From contig JALFXH010000076.1 of the NCBI GenBank assembly GCA_022786965.1, positions 1-35,669 on the forward strand: a stretch of 35,669 nt of DNA, written 5' to 3'. Origin of the DNA: Clostridiales bacterium. GTDB taxonomy: Bacteria; Bacillota; Clostridia; Oscillospirales; Oscillospiraceae. The notes under the pieces are model-generated. The model ran no database searches. It was not told the origin of the DNA and worked only from the letters and a program-made list of their open reading frames with translations. This document shows, piece after piece, positions 8,334 to 16,584 of the stretch (positions within the stretch are counted from its first letter, which is position 1; each line of letters begins with the position of its first letter). The translations under genes were made by a program, and so were the position numbers.

Positions 8334-8630
8334 TTACGCCTCCACTGCGGTGGTCAGGCAGCGCATAACGCCTTCGGTGATCTTCATCACACGCTCCAGC
8401 TCGGCGGGGAACTCGGGCTTGGACTCGAAGTTCATCAGAACGTAGTAGCCTTCGTTCAGGTCGTTGATCTCGTAGGCCAGCCGACGCTTGCCCCACTCGT
8501 CAACGGTGAGCTCGGTACCCTCCGCCTCCACCATTGCCTTGAACTTTTCCACAAGTGCTGCGATGCCCTCCTCGCCCAGGGTGGGGTCGATGATGTAGAG
8601 CACCTCATACTTACCGGTGATCTTAGCCAT
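8334..8630 (-). CDS. rpsF: 30S ribosomal protein S6
   Basis: A 98-residue S6: MAKITGKYEVLYIIDPTLGEEG, then WGKRRLAYEINDLNEGYYVLMNFES, the family core. It forms the S6:S18 heterodimer on the 30S platform. ATG 8630 is fixed by a perfect AAAAGGAGGTG Shine-Dalgarno; the frame stays open 17 codons further upstream but that part is leader. It is first gene of the operon with ssb and rpsR. Confidence 0.97.
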   Translation of the reverse strand: MAKITGKYEVLYIIDPTLGEEGIAALVEKFKAMVEAEGTELTVDEWGKRRLAYEINDLNEGYYVLMNFESKPEFPAELERVMKITEGVMRCLTTAVEA

Positions 8631-8703
8631 GTTGATTGCACCTCCTTTTGGACTTTTGGCCCCCGGTCGCGCCGGGAGCAAGGATTGTCCGCATCCGCAG
8701 ACC
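8631..8703 (-). promoter_or_regulatory. structured rpsF leader, possible S6:S18 autoregulatory site
   Basis: The transcribed leader contains GTCCG...CGGAC and CCCGGCGCGACCGGG inverted pairs. rpsF leaders in many bacteria carry a hairpin bound by S6:S18. The position fits, but I cannot confirm the consensus bulge by eye. Confidence 0.35.
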
Positions 8704-8708
8704 GGACT

Positions 8709-8737
8709 ATTTTAATGGATTATTTGGAAAAAGTCAA
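8709..8737 (-). promoter_or_regulatory. promoter of rpsF-ssb-rpsR
   Basis: Minus-strand TTGACT (8732-8737), 17-bp spacer, TAAAAT (8709-8714), about 80 bp before the rpsF start. Confidence 0.75.
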
Positions 8738-8782
8738 GTGTTTTTTCGCGTATTATACATATGATTATAGGAGTCCATAATA

Positions 8783-8974
8783 CCTTCCCCCGGGGGGAAG
8801 GTGCCCCGAAGGGGCGGATGAGGAACGGCGACAGCGTTCAATAAGGTAGGCATTTAAATATGAAGGTACTATCTTTCTAATTGGACCATCTTTACGGACT
8901 GCATTCGTATTGATTACTTTTCGCCGTTCCTCATCAGTCTCGCTTCGCTCGACAGCTTCCCCCCGGGGGAAGCC
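8783..8974. repeat. 192-bp palindromic element, likely gutted relative of the DUF559 cassette
   Basis: The left end is CCTTCCCCCGGGGGGAAGG followed by GTGCCCCGAAGGGGCGGATG and AGGAACGGCGACAGC, matching the left arm of the 12838-13354 cassette almost base for base. The right end returns as CGCCGTTCCTCAT then GCTTCCCCCCGGGGGAAGC. The AT-rich interior has no gene, but ACGGACTGC next to the right arm also occurs at the end of the DUF559 gene. It lies between the divergent rpsF and hrcA promoters. Confidence 0.75.
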
Positions 8975-9023
8975 ATGGAGCCCCCAATTGTCAAAAGTTC
9001 AAAGATAATTCAAAATCAACCCA

Positions 9024-9052
9024 TTGACTTTTTTGGCACTCTCTGGTATAGT
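9024..9052 (+). promoter_or_regulatory. hrcA operon promoter
   Basis: TTGACT (9024-9029), 17-bp spacer, TATAGT (9047-9052). The CIRCE operator starts 4 bp downstream of the -10 box, so HrcA would cover the transcription start. Confidence 0.9.
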
Positions 9053-9056
9053 GTGC

Positions 9057-9083
9057 TTAGCACTCAGGAAGAGCGAGTGCTAA
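9057..9083 (+). promoter_or_regulatory. CIRCE operator (HrcA binding site)
   Basis: TTAGCACTC, nine bases, GAGTGCTAA: an exact match to the CIRCE consensus. HrcA bound here represses the hrcA-grpE-dnaK-dnaJ operon until heat shock titrates its chaperone-dependent folding. No other CIRCE site was seen in the window. Confidence 0.97.
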
Positions 9084-9099
9084 GGAAGGAGGAGATCAA

Positions 9100-10173
9100 G
9101 TGGAACTGAGTGAACGGAAAAAGAAGGTCCTGCGCAGCGTGGTTGACCTGTATATCCGCACCGCTGAGCCGGTAGGCTCCAAGGCCGTCACCGAGCTTCC
9201 CGACATGAAATACTCCTCCGCCACCATCCGCAACGAAATGGCGGAGCTGACCGCTATGGGTTATCTGGAGCAGCCCCACACCAGCGCCGGACGGATTCCC
9301 TCCGCTTCCGGATATCGGCTGTATGTGGATGAGCTGATGATGGACTACCGCCTTTCTATCGACGAAACCAAATCCATCAACAATGCAATTGAAGAAAAAA
9401 TGCAGCGTGTGGATAAAATGGTGGAGAAGGTGGCAAGGCTTGTGTCCCAGGCAACGGAGCTCCCGGCGATTTCCGCCGCCTCCCGCAGCCGCAGCCTCAG
9501 CGTCAAACGCTATGACCTGATTCTGGCCGGGCCGGGCAGCGTCATTGCCGTGCTGATGCTCTCCAATGAGCAGGTGGTCAACAAGCTGATCAAGCTTCCG
9601 CTGGAAGCTTCCGAAACCGACCTGAAGCTGCTTTCCGCGGTGCTGAACGCTTCCATGACGGATATTTCGCCGGGGCAGATCACTTCCGAACTGATGGAAA
9701 AGGTCATGCGTTCGGCGGGAAATGCCGGATCGCTGGTTCCCGTGATTCTGGACTTCGTTCAGGAGACCCTTAGGGCCAGTGAGTCCACCAATGTGGCGGT
9801 GTACGGACAGTCAAGGCTTCTGGGTTTGCCTGAGTATCGGGACGTGGACAAAGCCCAGCGGGTCATGGCTTCCATCGACGAGGACGCATTGAGCAACCTC
9901 CCGGCGGTCATGGAGAACAGCAGCGGCACCAAGGTCATTGTGGGTCCGGAAAACGTGTCCGAGGAACTGAAGGACACCTCCGTGGTCATGACGAAATTCG
10001 ACATTGGCGATGGGATGCAGGGCATGATCGGTGTGGTTGGCCCCACCCGAATGGATTACGCCAAGGTCACCGCCCGCCTGAGTTACTTTGCCGAGAGCTT
10101 GTCGAAAATGTTCGCCAAGCCCGAACAGCCCCAGCTGCCGGGTGCAAAAGAGCCGGAGGAGCATAAGGAATAA
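9100..10173 (+). CDS. hrcA: heat-inducible transcription repressor HrcA
   Basis: A 357-residue HrcA with an N-terminal winged helix (LSERKKKVLRSVVDLYIRTAEPVGSKAV...YSSATIRNEMAELTAMGYLEQPHTSAGRIPS) and the GAF-like effector/dimerisation region ending in a conserved segment (GMQGMIGVVGPTRMDYAKV). It represses its own operon at the CIRCE site 17 bp upstream. The start is GTG 9100, set by AAGGAAGGAGGAG ending 7 bp before it. The C-terminal tail (KPEQPQLPGAKEPEEHKE) is charged and probably disordered. Confidence 0.97.
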   Translation: MELSERKKKVLRSVVDLYIRTAEPVGSKAVTELPDMKYSSATIRNEMAELTAMGYLEQPHTSAGRIPSASGYRLYVDELMMDYRLSIDETKSINNAIEEKMQRVDKMVEKVARLVSQATELPAISAASRSRSLSVKRYDLILAGPGSVIAVLMLSNEQVVNKLIKLPLEASETDLKLLSAVLNASMTDISPGQITSELMEKVMRSAGNAGSLVPVILDFVQETLRASESTNVAVYGQSRLLGLPEYRDVDKAQRVMASIDEDALSNLPAVMENSSGTKVIVGPENVSEELKDTSVVMTKFDIGDGMQGMIGVVGPTRMDYAKVTARLSYFAESLSKMFAKPEQPQLPGAKEPEEHKE

Positions 10174-10182
10174 TGGAACACC

Positions 10183-10271
10183 CGTAGGGGCGGGTTATTA
10201 ACCCGCCCGTCCGCGAAGCGGCAATGGAATGCGGCTGACGCCGAAGGGCGGGTCAGTGACCCGCCCCTACA
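10183..10271. repeat. GTAGGGG/CCCCTAC palindromic repeat inside the heat-shock operon
   Basis: CGTAGGGGCGGGTTATTAAC opens it and GGGCGGGTCAGTGACCCGCC-CCTAC closes it. Both ends are themselves palindromic. It lies between hrcA and grpE, so it must be transcribed and would fold into strong hairpins. Confidence 0.75.
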
Positions 10272-10297
10272 GGGATGCGATATATGGAGGAATGAAC

Positions 10298-10828
10298 GTG
10301 GCAGAAGAAAAGAAGATGAATGAAGAAGAACAGGAAACCCCCGTTCCTGAGGAAGAGCTTGTTCCCGAGGAAACCGCCGAAGAAGCGGCACCGGAAACCA
10401 ATCCCTGGGAGGAAAAATACAACGCAGAGCATGACGCCCACCTGCGGATTGCCGCCGAGTACGACAACTTCCGCAAGCGCACCATCAAGGAAAAGGACGC
10501 AGCCTACGGCAACGGCAAGGCCGACGCCGTGGCGAAAATCCTTCCCATCTACGACAATCTGGAGCGGGCCCTGAACCAGCCCACCGAGGATGCCGCCTTC
10601 AAGAAGGGCGTGGAAATGACCATGACCGAGCTGGTGAAGATTCTGAACGGTCTTGGTGTGGAAATCTTCGGGCAGGTCGGCGACAGCTTCGACCCGAACA
10701 TGCACAACGCCGTAATGCACACGGAGGACGAGAGCCTTGGCGAAAACGTCATCGCCCAGGTCTTCCAGAAGGGCTTCAAGATCGGCGAGAAGGTTGTCCG
10801 GTTCGCCATGGTACAAGTGGCAAATTAG
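10298..10828 (+). CDS. grpE: nucleotide exchange factor GrpE
   Basis: A 176-residue GrpE that releases ADP from DnaK. An acidic, disordered N-terminus (about 1-45) is followed by the long helix (EKYNAEHDAHLRIAAEYDNFRKRTIKEK) and the C-terminal beta domain with NVIAQVFQKGFKIGEKVVRFAMVQVAN, the family signature. GGAGG ends 7 bp before GTG 10298 but only 1 bp before ATG 10292, so I choose GTG 10298. It is second gene of the operon, separated from hrcA and dnaK by repeats. Confidence 0.95.
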   Translation: MAEEKKMNEEEQETPVPEEELVPEETAEEAAPETNPWEEKYNAEHDAHLRIAAEYDNFRKRTIKEKDAAYGNGKADAVAKILPIYDNLERALNQPTEDAAFKKGVEMTMTELVKILNGLGVEIFGQVGDSFDPNMHNAVMHTEDESLGENVIAQVFQKGFKIGEKVVRFAMVQVAN

Positions 10829-10930
10829 TTGACAGTGAACAGTTGACAGTGGACAGTTAAGGAGTCGCTTCGCGACATATTAAAATCGTCCCGCAGGGAC
10901 ACAATAACTGTCAACTATCAACTGTCAACT
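10827..10930. repeat. GTTGACAGT inverted repeat between grpE and dnaK
   Basis: The arms at 10827-10850 and 10907-10930 are 24 nt and pair with three mismatches; each arm contains the unit AGTTGACAGT twice. Two small hairpins (GTCGC-TTC-GCGAC at 10864-10876 and GTCCC-GCA-GGGAC at 10888-10900) sit inside, giving a cloverleaf-like RNA. The left arm begins inside the grpE stop codon. Confidence 0.75.
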
Positions 10931-10964
10931 CAAACTAGTATAAACTTATCTTTCATATATTTAG

Positions 10965-12791
<1,827 letters not shown>

Positions 12792-12801
12792 TAAGTAGCC
12801 C

Positions 12802-12826
12802 AAGGGGCGGCAAAACGCCGCCCCTT
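12802..12826 (+). terminator. hairpin after dnaK, partial terminator
   Basis: AAGGGGCGGC (12802-12811) and GCCGCCCCTT (12817-12826) form a perfect 10-bp stem with a 5-nt loop, followed only by CTTGG, so the U-tract is weak. It may attenuate read-through into dnaJ or stabilise the dnaK 3' end. Confidence 0.6.
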
Positions 12827-12837
12827 CTTGGCGTATA

Positions 12838-13354
12838 AATACCTTCCCCCGGGGGGAAGGTGCCCCGGAGGGGCGGATGAGGAACGGCGACAGCATCCGA
12901 CTCAGTCGGCACTCGCGTTGAGAGGGAATGGTATGGAACGGAACCAGAACCTGAAAAAGAATGCTCAGTCTCTGCGTAAGAACCAGACCAAAGAGGAAAG
13001 CCTTCTCTGGTATCAGTTCCTGAGACGCTATCCGTGCCAGTTTCGCAGACAGTATGTCATTGGTAACTATATTGTCGATTTCTATTGTCACCGGGCGAAG
13101 CTTGTGGTGGAGCTGGACGGTTCTCAGCACTATGACCCTGAGGGGATAAACAGAGATGCAGAACGGACGCAATATCTGGAATCTCTGGGCATTATGGTGC
13201 TTCGTTTTTCCAATCTGGATGTTCTCCAGCTCTTCCGAAGTGTGTGCGAAATGATAGACAATGTTGTGAAGGAACGGACTGCGGTGTAATATTACAGATA
13301 TCGCCGTTCCTCATCCGCCCCTTCGGGGCACCTTCCCCCCGGGGGAAGGTATTT
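12838..13354. mobile_element. inverted-repeat cassette carrying a DUF559 gene
   Basis: The left arm (from about 12838) reads AAATACCTTCCCCCGGGGGG-AAGG, then GTGCCCCGGAGGGGCGGATG, then AGGAACGGCGA. The right arm, ending near 13354, is its reverse complement for about 54 bp with a single visible mismatch. Each arm starts with its own palindrome. The only gene inside is the DUF559 ORF on the plus strand. There is no transposase. The cassette lies between dnaK and dnaJ, which are normally adjacent. Mobility is inferred from the arms, the position and the related element at 8783. Confidence 0.65.
12933..13289 (+). CDS. DUF559 / Vsr-like endonuclease domain protein
   Basis: A 118-residue protein made almost entirely of a DUF559 domain, a PD-(D/E)xK-fold family related to very-short-patch-repair endonucleases. 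It opens with NAQSLRKNQTKEESLLWYQF, followed by FRRQYVIGNYIVDFYC, LVVELDGSQHY and YLESLGIMVLRFSN. Likely metal-binding residues are D49, E60 and D62. ATG 12933 has GAGAGGG upstream; earlier in-frame codons read through the repeat arm and are not plausible coding. Its activity is unproven. Codon use is less optimised and AT-richer than flanking dnaK and dnaJ, suggesting a different origin. It is co-oriented with the operon and may be transcribed from it. Confidence 0.85.
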   Translation: MERNQNLKKNAQSLRKNQTKEESLLWYQFLRRYPCQFRRQYVIGNYIVDFYCHRAKLVVELDGSQHYDPEGINRDAERTQYLESLGIMVLRFSNLDVLQLFRSVCEMIDNVVKERTAV

Positions 13355-13374
13355 CTTGTGAGGTGTAATGAACT

Positions 13375-14517
13375 ATGGCAGAAAACAAACGCGACTACTA
13401 CGAGGTGCTGGGTGTCTCCAAGGACGCCAGCGCCGACGATATAAAGAAAGCCTACCGCAAAATGGCCATGAAGTACCATCCCGACCGGAACCCCGGCGAC
13501 AAGGAAGCCGAGGAAAAGTTCAAGGAGGTGGGCGAGGCCTACGAGGTGCTGTCCGACGCCGACAAGAAGGCACGGTATGATCAGTACGGCTTTGCCGGCG
13601 TGGATCCCAACTTCGGCGCGGGTGGCGGCTACGGCGGCGGGGGCTTTGGCGGATTCGGCGATTTTTCGGATTTGGGCGACATTTTCGGCGATTTCTTCGG
13701 CGGCGGCAGAAGCCGGGGAAGCCAGCAGAGTGCCCCCCGCCGGGGCGAGAACGTCATGAGCCGGCTGGAGCTGACCTTCGAGGAAGCGGCCTTTGGCTGT
13801 GAGAAGGAGGTCGCCACCCCCAGAATCGAGAACTGCCCCAACTGTAACGGCACCGGTTCCGCCGACGGCGTGATTGAGACCTGCTCTCAGTGCCACGGCT
13901 CCGGTCAGGTGCGCACGGTGCAGAACTTCATGGGTATGCAGATGCAGTCCACCGCTACCTGTCCCAGCTGCAACGGCCGGGGCAAGATCATCAAGACCCC
14001 CTGCTCTACCTGCAAGGGCAAGGGCAAGGTGCGCCGCACCAACCGGGTGAAGGTGAAGATTCCCGCCGGTGTGGACGCGGGCCAGAGCGTCCGGGTCCGT
14101 GGTGAGGGCGGCGTCGGCAGCAACGGCGGCCCCAACGGCGACCTGCTGGTGGAAATCTACATCAAGCGCCATCCGATTTTCACCCGGCAGGATACGGACG
14201 TCCTCTGCGAGGTGCCCATTTCCTTCACCCAGGCGGCTCTGGGCGCCACCATTCGGGTGCCCACCTTGGACGGCATGGTGGACTATGAGATTCCCGAGGG
14301 CACCCAGACCGGACGGGAATTCATTCTCCGGGACAAGGGCATTCCCGAGGTGGGCAACTCCCGCCGCCGGGGCAACGAGCGGTTCACCGTGGTGGTGGAG
14401 ACCCCCACCCGTCTGACAAAAGAGCAGAAGGAGTTGCTGCGCCAGCTGGACGGCACCATGGAGGTGTCCCCCAAGCGGAAAAAGTTTGCCGATATTCTCA
14501 AGGATTTCTTTGAGTAA
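13375..14517 (+). CDS. dnaJ: chaperone protein DnaJ (Hsp40)
   Basis: A 380-residue type I DnaJ, full length. The J domain (1-70) carries the catalytic YHPDRNPGD loop that stimulates DnaK ATPase. A Gly/Phe-rich linker follows ([15 protein letters not shown]). Four zinc-binding repeats are intact: [24 protein letters not shown] and CSTCKGKG. The two C-terminal beta domains bind substrate. TGAGGTG precedes ATG 13375, which lies only 20 bp past the DUF559 cassette, so transcription must come through the cassette from the CIRCE promoter or from within it. Confidence 0.97.
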   Translation: MAENKRDYYEVLGVSKDASADDIKKAYRKMAMKYHPDRNPGDKEAEEKFKEVGEAYEVLSDADKKARYDQYGFAGVDPNFGAGGGYGGGGFGGFGDFSDLGDIFGDFFGGGRSRGSQQSAPRRGENVMSRLELTFEEAAFGCEKEVATPRIENCPNCNGTGSADGVIETCSQCHGSGQVRTVQNFMGMQMQSTATCPSCNGRGKIIKTPCSTCKGKGKVRRTNRVKVKIPAGVDAGQSVRVRGEGGVGSNGGPNGDLLVEIYIKRHPIFTRQDTDVLCEVPISFTQAALGATIRVPTLDGMVDYEIPEGTQTGREFILRDKGIPEVGNSRRRGNERFTVVVETPTRLTKEQKELLRQLDGTMEVSPKRKKFADILKDFFE

Positions 14518-14630
14518 GCGGCAGGGCCGCCCCCCAATGCGTTACGGACACTGGCAATCATCCCACATCCTCAGGGACCCTCGACCAGGAATGCTTAGCT
14601 AAGAAAAGGAGAGTTTAATGCAGGAACTGC
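14518..14630 (+). other. post-dnaJ spacer with cut-off translation start
   Basis: GCGGCAGGGCCGCC followed by CAATGCGTTACG (14519-14550) is the inverted copy of a block next to fbp (5224-5252). AAAAGGAGAGTTTA then ATG at 14618 looks like a ribosome binding site and start codon, but the frame ends after nine codons (MQELRRAGS) inside the following repeat. No complete gene is present. Confidence 0.45.
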
Positions 14631-14767
14631 GTAGGGCGGGGTCATGACCCCGCTGACGCACCAATTTCTTTGTGTAGACTTCGTTTTCCTATGCGTGTTG
14701 TTCGTGCGTTGTTTTTTACCCGAGTGGATATCTGGCCGGATCGGCGGAGTCATGACTCCGCCCTACG
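14631..14767. repeat. GTAGGGCGG...CCGCCCTAC palindromic repeat
   Basis: The left end is GTAGGGCGGGGTCATGACCC and the right end GGCGGAGTCATGACTCCGCC-CTAC; both ends are self-palindromic around TCATGA, and together they form an inverted repeat. GCCGGATCGGCG just inside the right end also occurs in the copy at 32440-32548. Non-coding. Confidence 0.8.
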
Positions 14768-14787
14768 GGAAAAACTTGATAAAAAAT

Positions 14788-14821
14788 GCAGACTGGTACT
14801 TGTGACCGGTCTGCTTTTTTT
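14788..14821. terminator. bidirectional terminator
   Basis: GCAGACTGGT (14788-14797) pairs with ACCGGTCTGC (14805-14814), one G-T wobble, followed by eight T on the plus strand and AAAAAA on the left for minus transcripts. It probably ends heat-shock operon read-through. Its right half overlaps the next promoter. Confidence 0.8.
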
Positions 14822-14828
14822 GTATAAT
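14800..14828 (+). promoter_or_regulatory. promoter of dCMP deaminase gene, embedded in terminator
   Basis: TTGTGA (14800-14805), 17-bp spacer, TATAAT (14823-14828). The -35 lies in the terminator loop/stem and the spacer is its T-tract. Confidence 0.65.
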
Positions 14829-14853
14829 GGTAGAAAAAACGGGAGGAACCCCA

Positions 14854-15351
14854 ATGAAACGCTCGGATTACATCAGCTGGGACGAATATTTTATGGGCAT
14901 CGCCATGCTGGCAGCCAAGCGCAGCAAGGACCCTAACACCCAGGTGGGGGCCTGCATCGTCTCCCCGGAGAATATCATCATCTCCACGGGCTATAACGGT
15001 ATGCCCAAGGGCTGCTCCGACGACGAGTACCCCTGGGAGCGGGAGGGCGAACAGACCAAGTACCCCTATGTGGTTCACGCGGAATTGAACGCGGTGCTCA
15101 ACGCCAACGGACGGGACCTGCGGGGCAGCCGGCTGTATGTGGCTCTGTTTCCCTGCAACGAGTGCGCCAAGGCCATCATCCAGAGCGGCGTGAAGGAAGT
15201 ATATTATCTGTCGGATAAGTACGCCGACTCCATGTCCACCCTGGCATCGAAAAAGATGATGGATTCCGCCGGGGTGAAATATACTCAGCTGCGTACCAAT
15301 CTCAAGGAAATTACCCTGGATTTCATTCCCGAGGAGGAGCGGAAAAAATAA
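14854..15351 (+). CDS. dCMP deaminase family protein (ComEB-like)
   Basis: A 165-residue zinc-dependent cytidylate/deoxycytidylate deaminase family protein. The catalytic HAE motif is at 75-77 (VVHAELNAV) and PCNEC at 100-104 supplies the two zinc cysteines. The N-terminal SWDEYFMGIAMLAAKRSKDP and TGYNGMPKGCSD match ComEB/dCMP deaminases, which convert dCMP to dUMP for thymidylate synthesis. Full length for the family. ATG 14854 follows GGGAGG. Monocistronic between a terminator/promoter and a repeat. A role in competence is not implied; no com genes are nearby. Confidence 0.9.
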   Translation: MKRSDYISWDEYFMGIAMLAAKRSKDPNTQVGACIVSPENIIISTGYNGMPKGCSDDEYPWEREGEQTKYPYVVHAELNAVLNANGRDLRGSRLYVALFPCNECAKAIIQSGVKEVYYLSDKYADSMSTLASKKMMDSAGVKYTQLRTNLKEITLDFIPEEERKK

Positions 15352-15361
15352 CGGATACCGC

Positions 15362-15444
15362 GTAGGGGGCGGCCTCCTGGACGCCCCGTTGGTACATTGT
15401 CGGAACCTATTTCGTTTGGGGCGTCGGGGACGCCGCCCCCTACG
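15362..15444. repeat. GTAGGGGGCGG palindromic repeat
   Basis: GTAGGGGGCGGCCTCC at the left and GACGCCGCCCCCTACGG at the right form inverted arms, with GGACGCCCCG/GGGGCGTCGGGG internally. Closest relative of 7431-7500. It sits between convergent genes and probably folds as a terminator in both directions. Confidence 0.8.
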
Positions 15445-15451
15445 GTTGTGT

Positions 15452-16297
15452 TTAAAAAAACAGCCGGATTTTCTCATCCATATCCGCGTATTTTAGGTAA
15501 ACCACGTTGAACTCCCGGACTACGCTTTCGCCCCGGATGGAGAACTTCGCCAGCGCGGGGTCGGAATCGGCGAGGATGTTGTACACGAAGGACACGCCGA
15601 AGCCCTGCTTCACCAGGTCCAGGATCACGTTGAAGCTGGAAATGCAGATGTGCCGCTGAAACCGCTGGAGGGATTCATTGTAGCCCCGCAGCTCCTGCTC
15701 CAGGATGGCCCGGGTGCCGGAGCCGGCCTCCCGGTGGATGATGGTTTCCTTCAGCAGCTCCTCCATGATGACCTCCCGCCCGGCGAAGGGGTGATCCTTC
15801 CGGCAGATGCCCACAAAGGGCTCCCGGCGCAGGAGAATGCTGTCAAAGCGGGTTTTGTCGAAAAAGCCCTCCACCACGGCAAAATCCAGCTCGTTTTCCT
15901 CCAGCAGCCGCAGAAGGTGCTCCGTGTTGTCCACGATCAGGGTCAGGGCGTTGTCGGGGTTTTTGAGGTAGCGGCGGATGTCGGCTTTCAGGTAGTAATC
16001 GCCGATGGTTTTGGTGGCCCCGATGCGCAGGGTGCGGACGGGGTTGTTTTCCAGCTTTTGCCTGAGATCCTGTTCCTGCAATTTCGCTGCTCTCGCGTAT
16101 TTTTCCAGTATCGCCGCCGCCTCGGTTTTGACCAGGCGGCGGTTTTCGTACGCAAACAGCTTGCGCCCGTACTGGTTTTCCAGAGCATGAATCTGCTGGG
16201 TGACAGCGGGCTGGGAAATGTGGAGAATTTCGGCGGTTTTCCGGTAATTCATGGATTCACAGAGGGTCAAAAAGGTGTCGATTCGATAGTCCAGCAT
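15452..16297 (-). CDS. LysR-family transcriptional regulator
   Basis: A 281-residue LysR regulator. The N-terminal winged helix (YRIDTFLTLCESMNYRKTAEILHISQPAVTQQIHALENQYGRKLF) is followed by a periplasmic-binding-protein-like effector domain (about 90-281). AAGGAGCG precedes ATG 16297. It is divergent from the sulfur-related fusion gene at 16585, the usual LysR arrangement, so I infer it controls that gene, perhaps in response to a sulfur compound. The effector is unknown. Confidence 0.9.
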   Translation of the reverse strand: MLDYRIDTFLTLCESMNYRKTAEILHISQPAVTQQIHALENQYGRKLFAYENRRLVKTEAAAILEKYARAAKLQEQDLRQKLENNPVRTLRIGATKTIGDYYLKADIRRYLKNPDNALTLIVDNTEHLLRLLEENELDFAVVEGFFDKTRFDSILLRREPFVGICRKDHPFAGREVIMEELLKETIIHREAGSGTRAILEQELRGYNESLQRFQRHICISSFNVILDLVKQGFGVSFVYNILADSDPALAKFSIRGESVVREFNVVYLKYADMDEKIRLFF

Positions 16298-16348
16298 GGT
16301 ACGCTCCTTGTACGAAAAGTCTTATCGACATAACGCAGCACCGCTCTC

Positions 16349-16445
16349 AAGCCTCCCCTTTAGGGGAGGTGGCCGAGCGTAAGCGAGGTCGGAGGGGTGC
16401 ACCCCTCAGTCAGCTGCGCTGACAGCTCCCCTCAAGGGGAGCCTT
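16349..16445. repeat. CTCCCC-type palindromic repeat in a divergent promoter region
   Basis: Left hairpin CCTCCCCTTTAGGGGAGG and right hairpin GCTCCCCTCAAGGGGAGC. The interior GGCCGAGCGTAAGCGAGGTC matches the repeats at 5001 and 19189, and CAGTCAGCTGCGCTGACAGC is a further inverted pair. It lies between the LysR gene and the promoter of the gene it probably regulates. Confidence 0.8.
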
Positions 16446-16497
16446 GGGTATCTTTAATCCGATAAGTATTTATAATCAAATCATAAGGATTGACAAG

Positions 16498-16526
16498 TTG
16501 ATTTTATCATATTCCCGTGTTACAAT
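16498..16526 (+). promoter_or_regulatory. promoter of the sulfur-fusion gene
   Basis: TTGATT (16498-16503), 17-bp spacer, TACAAT (16521-16526). The AT-rich stretch 16450-16497 just upstream is the natural place for a LysR site, although I could not define one confidently. Confidence 0.6.
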
Positions 16527-16584
16527 CAAGCTGTCAATAAAAGGAAAACCAAATCGGAATCAATAAAAATAAGGAGCGATGGAA

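Noticed and set aside
12828-12932. N-terminal extension of the DUF559 gene
   Set aside because: The frame is open here but reads through the repeat arm; ATG 12933 has the ribosome binding site and begins the domain.
14670-14936. Plus-strand frame starting in the repeat and overlapping the dCMP deaminase start
   Set aside because: It runs through a palindromic repeat, a terminator and a promoter, and has no recognisable protein content.
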